Below are positions 6,566 through 11,675 of a stretch of DNA of 11,675 nt, piece after piece; the stretch's first letter is position 1; each line of letters begins with the position of its first letter. A model generated the notes under the pieces. The model was not told where the DNA came from. It worked only from the letters and a program-made list of their open reading frames with translations, and ran no database searches. The position numbers and the translations under genes were made by a program. This stretch comes from Alphaproteobacteria bacterium (GTDB taxonomy: Bacteria > Pseudomonadota > Alphaproteobacteria > Micavibrionales > Micavibrionaceae): positions 1 to 11,675 of the forward strand of contig DAOWDF010000190.1 in assembly GCA_030639165.1 (NCBI GenBank), read 5' to 3'.

Positions 6566-7126
6566 TTATTTCTTTTTACCTTCTTTACGAATGATATACT
6601 CATCCGCATAACGAATACCTTTACCTTTATATGGCTCAGGTTTCTTATATGCTCTAATTTCTGCAGCAACTTGACCAACTCGCTGCTTATCAATACCGCT
6701 TATCTTTAGCCTAGTCTGCTTTTCAACTTCAATTTTAACATCTGCAGGAATAGCATAACGAACTTCATGTGAAAATCCTAAAGCCAATACTAATTCACTA
6801 CCCTTAAGGTTCGCACGAAAACCAACACCGTGGATTTCCAGTTTCTTATCATATCCCTGACTTACGCCAATACAGATATTATCAACCAGCGTACGCATAG
6901 TTGGCCATATCTTAGCGGCAAATTTGGAATTAGATTTAGGAGCCAAACGAACTATCTTAGAAGATTTACCATCGTCATTGGCAACGTCCTCAATAACAGC
7001 AGAAACTTCGTCATTCAACACAAGCTTAAGCTCACCTAATTTACCTTTTACCTTAACATCCTGACCGCTGATTTGAACTTCAACGCCCTCAGGGATAGTT
7101 ACTGGATTTTTACCAATACGTGACAT
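6566..7126 (-). CDS. rplF: 50S ribosomal protein L6
   Basis: Binds 23S rRNA near the sarcin-ricin loop and factor-binding site. About 186 residues from the ATG chosen here, with the conserved MSRIGKNPVTIPEGV start and the C-terminal signature PEPYKGKGIRYADEYI. Start choice needs care. The frame is also open from a GTG at 7136-7138, adding MSSK, and the best Shine-Dalgarno (AAGGA, 7141-7145) is only two bases from that GTG but 14 from the ATG. A weaker GAG lies seven bases before the ATG. Homology favours the ATG at 7124-7126. An AUG-UGA start-stop pair (7135-7140) overlaps the region out of frame. Confidence 0.93.
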   Translation of the reverse strand: MSRIGKNPVTIPEGVEVQISGQDVKVKGKLGELKLVLNDEVSAVIEDVANDDGKSSKIVRLAPKSNSKFAAKIWPTMRTLVDNICIGVSQGYDKKLEIHGVGFRANLKGSELVLALGFSHEVRYAIPADVKIEVEKQTRLKISGIDKQRVGQVAAEIRAYKKPEPYKGKGIRYADEYIIRKEGKKK

Positions 7127-7166
7127 TTTACTACTCACATTCCTTAATTATAAATTTATACAAGCA

Positions 7167-7565
7167 TTAGAATACTTGACAAATAATTTCACCACCAACA
7201 TTTGCCGCACGCGCCTTATGGTCAGCCATAACGCCTTGCGGAGTTGAAACAACCAAAATACCAAGACCATTATAAAAACGTGGCATTGTTTTAACATTTG
7301 TATAAACACGACGACCTGGCGTAGATACACGGTTAATCTGTTGAATTACGCCTTGACCTTCAGCATATTTAAGCTGAATTTGAAGGAATTTTTTATTACC
7401 TTCGCGCTCTTCAATTTCAAAACCACGGATAAATCCTTCATCTTTAAGCACTTCACATACATTTTGACGTACTTTAGAATGAGGACATTCTACAATTTTC
7501 TTATTTGCTTGCTGTCCATTACGAACGCGCGTTAGCATATCACCTAGGGGATCACTCATAGTCAT
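7167..7565 (-). CDS. rpsH: 30S ribosomal protein S8
   Basis: Primary 16S rRNA-binding protein of the central domain. In E. coli it is also the translational repressor of the spc operon; whether it does that here cannot be seen. 132 residues starting MTMSDPLGDMLTRVRNGQ, with RVSTPGRRVY and the C-terminal signature ILVVSTPQGVMADHKARAAN. The ATG has a very strong AAGGAGGG (7573-7580), seven bases upstream, immediately after the rpsN stop, suggesting high translation and coupling. The gene ends about 40 nt before the rplF start. Confidence 0.98.
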   Translation of the reverse strand: MTMSDPLGDMLTRVRNGQQANKKIVECPHSKVRQNVCEVLKDEGFIRGFEIEEREGNKKFLQIQLKYAEGQGVIQQINRVSTPGRRVYTNVKTMPRFYNGLGILVVSTPQGVMADHKARAANVGGEIICQVF

Positions 7566-7580
7566 AATTAAACCCTCCTT

Positions 7581-7886
7581 CTACCAGCTTGATTTCGTTA
7601 CACCTGGCAACTCACCGCGAGATGCTAGGTCTCTCAACGCTATGCGTGAGAGGTCAAATTTACGATAATAAGAACGTGGACGCCCTGTAAGCGCACAACG
7701 ATTTCTAATTCTAATTTTAGAAGAATTACGTGGCATTTCAGCAAGCTTCAATACTGCTTGGAAACGCTCATCCGCAGGAATGGACTGATCCTTAATAATT
7801 GCTTTAAGTTCAGCACGTTTTCCAGCCTTGCTATTAACAAGTTTTCTACGCTTTTTGTTTCTTTCTATCATACAGACTTTTGCCAT
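7581..7886 (-). CDS. rpsN: 30S ribosomal protein S14, long zinc-free type
   Basis: Small-subunit head protein. 101 residues, the long C-minus form usual in proteobacteria, without the paired CxxC zinc ligands of the short form (only Cys 5 and one Cys near residue 64). The C-terminal segment NRCALTGRPRSYYRKFDLSR, then RIALRDLASRGELPGVTKSSW, is diagnostic. It begins 33 nt after rplE, and its stop codon joins directly to the rpsH Shine-Dalgarno. Confidence 0.98.
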   Translation of the reverse strand: MAKVCMIERNKKRRKLVNSKAGKRAELKAIIKDQSIPADERFQAVLKLAEMPRNSSKIRIRNRCALTGRPRSYYRKFDLSRIALRDLASRGELPGVTKSSW

Positions 7887-7919
7887 TATATTGCTTCTTT
7901 CTTTAAATTATCTGCTCTA

Positions 7920-8462
7920 TTAATTCTTAAAAGGCATCTTAAATGCACGAAGTAGCTCTTTTGCTTCTTCATTATTAGACGCCGTTGTACAAATTACGAT
8001 ATCCATACCGCGGATTTTATCAACTTTATCATAATTAATTTCAGGAAAAACAATATGCTCGGTTATTCCCATTGCATAGTTGCCACGCCCATCAAAGCTT
8101 TTGCCATTTATACCGCGAAAGTCACGAATACGTGGCATTGCAATTGTAATTAAGCGATCCAAGAATTCGTACATACGATCGCCGCGCAATGTTACTTTCG
8201 TACCAATTGCCTGCTCTTCACGAATTTTGAAAGATGCATTTGATTGACGAGCTTTACAAACAACCGGCTTTTGACCAGCTATAAGCTGCATATCATTAAC
8301 AGCATTTTCCATGTGTTTACGATCTTGCGTTGCTTCACCAACACCCATATTAAGTACTATTTTATCCAGACGTGGACGTTGATGTGTGTTCTTATACCCA
8401 AATTTTTTATCCAATGCAGGAACAATTTCCTTATTATATAATTCTTTATAACGTGGTGCCAT
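7920..8462 (-). CDS. rplE: 50S ribosomal protein L5
   Basis: Binds 5S rRNA and helix 84 of 23S rRNA in the central protuberance, contacting S13 across the subunit interface. 180 residues, standard length. It has the signature LDKIVLNMGVGEATQDRK (32-49), then GQKPVVCKARQSNASFKIRE (63-82), KVTLRGDRMYEFLDRL (89-104) and ITEHIVFPEINYDKVDKIRG (133-152). It starts 25 nt after rplX. I do not see a clear copy of the S8-binding regulatory hairpin described at the E. coli rplX-rplE junction. Confidence 0.98.
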   Translation of the reverse strand: MAPRYKELYNKEIVPALDKKFGYKNTHQRPRLDKIVLNMGVGEATQDRKHMENAVNDMQLIAGQKPVVCKARQSNASFKIREEQAIGTKVTLRGDRMYEFLDRLITIAMPRIRDFRGINGKSFDGRGNYAMGITEHIVFPEINYDKVDKIRGMDIVICTTASNNEEAKELLRAFKMPFKN

Positions 8463-8487
8463 TTTTCTGACCTTTATACTTTTCTAT

Positions 8488-8820
8488 CTAACCAATGGTC
8501 TCGCCGGACTTTTTAGCCACACGAACTTTTTTACCATCTTTTAAAACTTTATAACCAACACGAGTAGCTGAACCATCCTTAGGATCTGCAATCGCAACAT
8601 TAGAAATATGAATAGGTAATTCAACCTTTTCAATTCCACCTGGTGATACTTGTGTAGGCTTACGATGTTTAGTTACAAGGTTAATACCTTTAACAACAAC
8701 GCGACGATCTTCTGTAGATACTCTAAGAACTTCGCCTTTAGCGCCTTTATCACGTCCAGTCAAAACAACGACTTCATCGCCAGTTTAAATTTTCAATTTA
8801 TTTTTTTGTGCTTTTGCCAT
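8488..8820 (-). CDS. rplX: 50S ribosomal protein L24, frame interrupted by TAA at codon 12
   Basis: L24 is an assembly-initiating 23S rRNA-binding protein with an SH3-like KOW domain. Full translation from the ATG at 8818-8820 gives MAKAQKNKLKI-stop-TGDEVVVLTGRDKG and on to GETIG, 110 codons before the terminal stop, close to normal length. Where L24 homologues usually have a Lys (KIKTGDEVVVL), this sequence has TAA (8785-8787). The ATG has an excellent GGAGGTG eight bases upstream (8829-8835) and lies 2 nt after the rplN stop, so this is the natural start. Everything after the stop is well conserved. The only later start is a TTG at 8761-8763 with no visible Shine-Dalgarno; it would lose the first beta strand. 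Both other frames also hit stops here, so frameshifting cannot rescue it. It is either a real nonsense change, suppressed or reinitiated, or a sequence error. Confidence 0.9.
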
Positions 8821-8822
8821 TG

Positions 8823-9191
8823 TTAGAGCACCTCCGATGCCAATGAAATAATTTTCATGTATCCGCCTGCACGCAATTCACGTGTAACTGGGCCAAAAAT
8901 ACGTGTCCCGATTGGCTCGCCATTTGTGCTGATTAGCACACAAGCATTACCATCAAAACGAATCTTCTCGCCATATTTACGTTGCAAACCAAATCTAGTG
9001 CGAACGATTACAGCTCTGCGAACATCGCCTTTTTTAACTTTACCGCGAGGAATAGCTTCCTTAACGGAGACAACAACAACATCACCAATATTTGCAGTAC
9101 GTCTGTGAGAACCACCAAGCACCTTAATGCATTGAACTTCTCTTGCACCGCTGTTATCAGCAACATTCATGCGGGATTGCATCTGTATCAT
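8823..9191 (-). CDS. rplN: 50S ribosomal protein L14
   Basis: Universal large-subunit protein at the subunit interface, forming bridge B8 with 16S rRNA. 122 residues, the exact usual length. It begins MIQMQSRMNVADNSGAREVQ and carries VLGGSHRRTANIGDVVVVSV, the family signature around AVIVRTRFGLQRKYGEKIRF, and the end FGPVTRELRAGGYMKIISLA. It starts 2 nt after the rpsQ stop, with AAGGA inside the end of rpsQ. Its last codons contain the strong Shine-Dalgarno of rplX, so L14 and L24 should be translationally coupled. Confidence 0.98.
   Translation of the reverse strand: MIQMQSRMNVADNSGAREVQCIKVLGGSHRRTANIGDVVVVSVKEAIPRGKVKKGDVRRAVIVRTRFGLQRKYGEKIRFDGNACVLISTNGEPIGTRIFGPVTRELRAGGYMKIISLASEVL
8829..8835 (-). 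promoter_or_regulatory. Strong ribosome binding site of rplX
   Basis: GGAGGTG on the minus strand, eight bases before the ATG at 8818-8820 and inside the last codons of rplN. It fixes the authentic rplX start upstream of the in-frame TAA, showing that ribosomes should be directed to the interrupted frame and not to the downstream TTG. Confidence 0.85.
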
Positions 9192-9193
9192 AA

Positions 9194-9562
9194 TTATGCA
9201 TCCTTCTTTTTAGCTGTAGTCTTCTTTGCCGCTGGCTTCTTAGCAGCTTCCTTTTTAGGAGCAGCAGGCTTCTTAGCAGGAGCTTTCTTTGCAACTTCTT
9301 TTTTCTCGGAAGACTTAGGCGCAGATACTTCATCACCAGTAACAACTGTCCAGCGCTTACGCTTAGAAAGTGGACGACATTCTATAATAGAAACACGATC
9401 ACCTTCATTGTACTGATTGTTCTCATCATGCGCACAGTATTTATCCGAGCTTTTGATATATTTCTTATAAACAGGGTGCATGTAACGACGCTCAACAAGA
9501 ACTGTAATTGTCTTGTCTGCCTTATTACTAACAACGTTTCCTTCTAATACACGACGTGGCAT
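9194..9562 (-). CDS. rpsQ: 30S ribosomal protein S17 with Lys/Ala/Pro-rich C-terminal tail
   Basis: Primary 16S rRNA-binding protein with an OB fold. Residues 1-78 are a normal S17: RRVLEGNVVSNKADKTITVL (3-22), then RRYMHPVYKKYIKSSDKYCA (25-44), NEGDRVSIIECRPLSKRKRW (52-71). Residues 79-122 form an extra tail of K, A, P, E, T and S with units such as AKKAPAKK, PAAPKK and PAAKK. It is very similar in composition to the N-terminal extension of L30 in this same cluster. Usual S17 is about 80-90 residues. The gene is packed between rpmC (15 nt) and rplN (2 nt), and there is no stop between core and tail. The tail is probably disordered and positively charged. Confidence 0.95.
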   Translation of the reverse strand: MPRRVLEGNVVSNKADKTITVLVERRYMHPVYKKYIKSSDKYCAHDENNQYNEGDRVSIIECRPLSKRKRWTVVTGDEVSAPKSSEKKEVAKKAPAKKPAAPKKEAAKKPAAKKTTAKKKDA

Positions 9563-9577
9563 ATTTACTTACTCCTC

Positions 9578-9802
9578 TTAAGCGGCTTTTTTCTTAGCGC
9601 CAGCTTTTGCTTCATTACGAATTTTTTCATTTAATATAGTTTTTGCTCTAGCAATAGCGCGCTTAGAGATACGAACTTGTGCTGTATTTTCCAAGGCACT
9701 TTGTGACTTTTGAAAACGTGCATTAAACTGACCTTTACGCAAATCAAGTATAATTTTGCGCAACTCATCAGCTGTCTTTGATCTTAGATCTTCCGTATTC
9801 AT
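9578..9802 (-). CDS. rpmC: 50S ribosomal protein L29
   Basis: Small helical-hairpin protein at the polypeptide exit tunnel, next to L23 and the trigger factor/SRP docking area. 74 residues, slightly longer than the usual 60-67 because of a short basic tail (NEAKAGAKKKAA), a third Lys/Ala-rich end in this cluster. Signatures are LRSKTADELRKIILDLRKGQ (6-25) and then FNARFQKSQSALENTAQVR. Its ATG overlaps the rplP stop by one base (TAATG), a classic arrangement for translational coupling. Confidence 0.96.
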   Translation of the reverse strand: MNTEDLRSKTADELRKIILDLRKGQFNARFQKSQSALENTAQVRISKRAIARAKTILNEKIRNEAKAGAKKKAA

Positions 9803-10230
9803 TACGCAGCCTCCTCTATCGCGCCTACGCGCTTAATAAACTTAGTTTTTACCGGCAGCTTCATAGCAGCCAAATCAAAAGCTTCACGAGCAACCTCTTC
9901 TGAAACACCATCAATCTCAAACATAATACGGCCAGGCTTAACACGCGCTGCCCAATATTCAGGGGAACCCTTACCTTTACCTTGACGAACTTCAAGAGGT
10001 TTAGCTGTTACCGGCACATCAGGAAAAATACGTATCCACACTTTACCTTGACGTTTCATATGGCGCGTAATAGCACGACGAGCTGCTTCTATCTGACGCG
10101 CTGTAACACGATCAGGCGAAAGAGCCTTCAATCCATATGCACCAAAAGCTAGTGTTGCCCCACCCTTCGCATTACCATGAATGCGGCCTTTAAATTGCTT
10201 ACGGTGTTTAAACTTCTTTGGACTTAACAT
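9802..10230 (-). CDS. rplP: 50S ribosomal protein L16
   Basis: Late-assembly large-subunit protein that organises the A-site and central protuberance. 142 residues, usual length. It has MLSPKKFKHRKQFKGRIHGN at the start, then FGAYGLKALSPDRVTARQIE (29-48), AARRAITRHMKRQGKVWIRI (49-68), and the motif KGKGSPEYWAARVKPGRIMF. It is preceded by a 198-nt spacer from rpsC, unusually long for this cluster, and ends with a one-base overlap into rpmC. Confidence 0.98.
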   Translation of the reverse strand: MLSPKKFKHRKQFKGRIHGNAKGGATLAFGAYGLKALSPDRVTARQIEAARRAITRHMKRQGKVWIRIFPDVPVTAKPLEVRQGKGKGSPEYWAARVKPGRIMFEIDGVSEEVAREAFDLAAMKLPVKTKFIKRVGAIEEAA

Positions 10231-10309
10231 CTTTTTCCGTCTTTCACTTTCAAGTACCGCCCTTAAACATTAGTGCGGACATAAAAAAATTATCATTCAC
10301 ATGGACTTT

Positions 10310-10324
10310 TAACTCTTTGAGTTA
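10310..10324. repeat. Small perfect inverted repeat (hairpin) in rpsC-rplP spacer
   Basis: TAACTC-AAA-GAGTTA when read on the minus strand: a 6-bp perfect stem with a 3-nt loop. It is AT-rich and would be only marginally stable alone. The minus-strand T-run (10283-10289) is too far downstream for a standard intrinsic terminator. Confidence 0.4.
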
Positions 10325-10339
10325 TAGTTCCCATATGGC

Positions 10340-10354
10340 GCTTAATATTTAAGC
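10340..10354. repeat. Second small perfect inverted repeat in rpsC-rplP spacer
   Basis: GCTTAA-ATA-TTAAGC on the minus strand: a 6-bp perfect stem with a 3-nt loop, of the same architecture as the neighbouring one at 10310-10324 and 15 nt upstream of it in transcription order. Two such hairpins in tandem in a spacer that is normally absent are suggestive but not conclusive. Confidence 0.4.
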
Positions 10355-10428
10355 TTTAGATTATTTTGCGCGAACTTATCGCACTTTCAAATAAAAATCC
10401 AGTACTTTCGTAACTTTATTTTTATTTT

Positions 10429-11115
10429 TTATTTTCTAGGCGCTCCACCGCGTACTTCAGCTAGGCGCTTATCATGTGCCATAGGATCATTTTCCATGAT
10501 ATCGCCCTTATAAAGCCATATCTTAACACCAATAATACCGTATGTTGTGAGAGCTTCAGCTGTACCATAATCAACATCAGCGCGAAGTGTGTGCAAAGGA
10601 ACTCTGCCTTCACGATACCATTCTGTTCTCGCGATATCAGCTCCGCCTAGACGGCCGGAAACATTAATACGGATACCTTGTGATCCAAAACGCAAAGCAT
10701 TTTGAACTGCGCGCTTCATAGCACGACGGAAAGATACGCGACGCTCAAGCTGCTGAGCAACACCTTCTGCAACAAGCTGCGCATCAACTTCAGGCTTACG
10801 AACCTCAACAATATTAAGGCTAACTTCACCGCCAGCGCGCTTAGAAAGATTTTGACGAAGGCTTTCAATATCCGCGCCTTTTTTACCGATAATAACACCT
10901 GGACGAGCAGTGTAAATTGTCACCTTGGTTGTTTTAGCAGCACGCTCAATAATAACTTTACTAATGCCTGCAGATTTCAAATGCTCATGAACATATTCGC
11001 GCAATTTCAAATCATCGATAAGCTTATCCGCATAATCGCGACCCGCATACCAACGTGAATCCCACGTACGGTTAATGCCTACTCTTAAACCAATTGGATT
11101 AATCTTCTGTCCCAT
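10429..11115 (-). CDS. rpsC: 30S ribosomal protein S3
   Basis: Small-subunit head protein at the mRNA entry channel with helicase-related function. 228 residues, usual length. It begins MGQKINPIGLRVGINRTWDS (1-20) and has the type II KH domain with the GxxG loop in RPGVIIGKKGADIE (71-84). The C-terminal S3 domain carries RAMKRAVQNALRFGSQGIRI, then GRLGGADIARTEWYREGRVP and DYGTAEALTTYGIIGVKIWL. It starts 3 nt after rplV. The stop is TAG, after GGAPRK, and is followed by the long structured spacer instead of rplP. Confidence 0.98.
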   Translation of the reverse strand: MGQKINPIGLRVGINRTWDSRWYAGRDYADKLIDDLKLREYVHEHLKSAGISKVIIERAAKTTKVTIYTARPGVIIGKKGADIESLRQNLSKRAGGEVSLNIVEVRKPEVDAQLVAEGVAQQLERRVSFRRAMKRAVQNALRFGSQGIRINVSGRLGGADIARTEWYREGRVPLHTLRADVDYGTAEALTTYGIIGVKIWLYKGDIMENDPMAHDKRLAEVRGGAPRK

Positions 11116-11118
11116 ATT

Positions 11119-11496
11119 CTAAGCTTCCTCTGCTTCTCTAACTATAATAGTCATGTTACTAACTTTTTTCTCAATACGTGCGCCGCGGCCACGAGCACGG
11201 GCGCGGAAACGTTTCATCATAACTGTTTTACCAACAAATGCTTCTGAAACAATCAAACGATCCACATCCAAACCATGGTTGTTTTCTGCATTTGAAACAG
11301 CGGACTGTAACAATTTCAGAACATCCTGTGAAATGCGACGTTTTGAGAATTGCAAATCCACCAAAGCGCGAGAAGCACTTTTGCCGCGAATAGTCTGCGC
11401 CACAAGATTTAGCTTCTGCGGAGATGTACGAAGATACTTACCGTAAGCTCTTGCTTCATTCTCTTTTTGTTTAACAGGGTTTTTTGACTGTCCCAT
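11119..11496 (-). CDS. rplV: 50S ribosomal protein L22
   Basis: Large-subunit protein lining the exit tunnel; in known bacteria its beta-hairpin tip is a site of macrolide resistance. 125 residues, a little longer than usual owing to an N-terminal stretch (MGQSKNPVKQKENEARAYGK). Recognisable are YLRTSPQKLNLVAQTIRGKS (21-40), the AVSNAENNHGLDVDRLIVSE segment, and the C-terminal hairpin with RFRARARGRGARIEKKVSNM. It starts 38 nt after rpsS and is followed by rpsC after 3 nt, in normal S10-operon order. Confidence 0.98.
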   Translation of the reverse strand: MGQSKNPVKQKENEARAYGKYLRTSPQKLNLVAQTIRGKSASRALVDLQFSKRRISQDVLKLLQSAVSNAENNHGLDVDRLIVSEAFVGKTVMMKRFRARARGRGARIEKKVSNMTIIVREAEEA

Positions 11497-11534
11497 TTTC
11501 TTTATTCCTTCAAGTTATTCTCTTTTTCGCCAGA

Positions 11535-11675
11535 TTATTTCTTAGCTTTTCTATCTGCGCCGTGACCATAATATGTGCGTGTTGGAGCGAACTCACCCAA
11601 TTTGTGCCCGATCATCTGATCAGATACAATAACTGGAACGAATTTCTTACCGTTATGCACACCAAAAGTCAAACC
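11535..11675 (-). CDS. rpsS: 30S ribosomal protein S19, C-terminal part
   Basis: The last 46 codons of S19, cut by the right edge of the window: GLTFGVHNGKKFVPVIVSDQ, then MIGHKLGEFAPTRTYYGHGA, then DRKAKK and TAA. The HNGKKFVPV and MIGHKLGEFAPTRTY segments are diagnostic of S19, which forms the 30S head with S13. The N-terminal half lies outside the window. It is followed by rplV, as in the standard S10 order. Confidence 0.96.
   Translation of the reverse strand, partial: GLTFGVHNGKKFVPVIVSDQMIGHKLGEFAPTRTYYGHGADRKAKK

Larger units (their letters stand above)
10231..10428. other. Unusual 198-nt spacer between rpsC and rplP
   Basis: In most bacteria these two genes are only a few bases apart or overlap. 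Here 198 AT-rich bases separate them. The spacer holds two perfect 6-bp-stem, 3-nt-loop inverted repeats (10310-10324 and 10340-10354) and a T7 run on the minus strand about 20 nt past the second of these in transcription order. No ORF longer than about 13 codons with a Shine-Dalgarno is visible on the minus strand. It could hold a regulatory leader, an internal promoter, a small RNA or a processed site. None can be proved from sequence alone. Confidence 0.6.

Noticed and set aside
6349..6693. Minus-strand open frame of 114 codons overlapping rplR and rplF in another frame
   Set aside because: It lies in an alternative frame of two well-conserved genes, and its composition (Leu/Lys/Arg/Val) is that of an out-of-frame translation.
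8761..8820. Programmed frameshift at the A7 run in rplX as a way past the TAA
   Set aside because: The +1 and +2 frames both meet stop codons within a few codons, so one slip cannot produce full-length L24.
8982..9416. Plus-strand open frame of 144 codons across rplN and rpsQ
   Set aside because: It is antisense to two clear ribosomal protein genes, and its Phe/Ala-rich stretch is the mirror of the S17 Lys/Ala tail. No Shine-Dalgarno or family resemblance.
10280..10340. Tiny minus-strand ORFs in the rpsC-rplP spacer (for example a 13-codon frame starting near 10337)
   Set aside because: No Shine-Dalgarno, very short and no recognisable product. They could be a leader peptide but nothing supports it.
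10702..11058. Plus-strand open frame of 118 codons opposite rpsC
   Set aside because: It is antisense to S3 with no start signal, and is explained by the codon composition of rpsC.

Overview
The window is a run of co-directional genes on the minus strand, so transcription goes from high to low coordinates. It carries most of the S10/spc ribosomal protein cluster of a bacterium. The protein sequences look alphaproteobacterial: a short-type adenylate kinase directly behind secY, an S8 beginning with a tandem Met-containing 'MTMSDPLGDMLTR' start, a long zinc-free S14, and low to moderate GC (roughly 40% by eye). I cannot assign an order or genus. AT-rich spacers and the secreted FG-GAP and HExxH proteins would suit an uncultured, possibly metagenome-assembled lineage (inference).

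Layout in transcription order, right to left: rpsS (S19, C-terminus only, cut by the window edge), rplV, rpsC, a 198-nt spacer, rplP, rpmC, rpsQ, rplN, rplX, rplE, rpsN, rpsH, rplF, rplR, rpsE, rpmD, rplO. Just after rplO there is a rho-independent terminator. Two paralogous secreted HExxH-motif proteins follow, then secY, adk, a 201-nt spacer with a perfect 20-bp palindrome, and the 5' part of a secreted FG-GAP repeat protein that runs off the left edge.

The ribosomal genes encode early and middle-stage 50S and 30S assembly proteins. SecY is the translocon channel and Adk balances adenylate pools. The usual spc order is rplO-secY-adk followed by rpsM-rpsK-rpoA-rplQ. Here it is broken twice: once between rplO and secY (terminator plus two putative metallopeptidase genes) and once after adk (no rpsM/rpsK/rpoA/rplQ in the window).

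The points most worth a second look are an in-frame TAA at codon 12 of rplX (L24), the HExxH gene pair lodged in the spc cluster, long Lys/Ala/Pro-rich histone-H1-like tails on L30 (N-terminal) and S17 (C-terminal), the structured spacer between rpsC and rplP, and a palindrome overlapping a candidate promoter of the FG-GAP gene.
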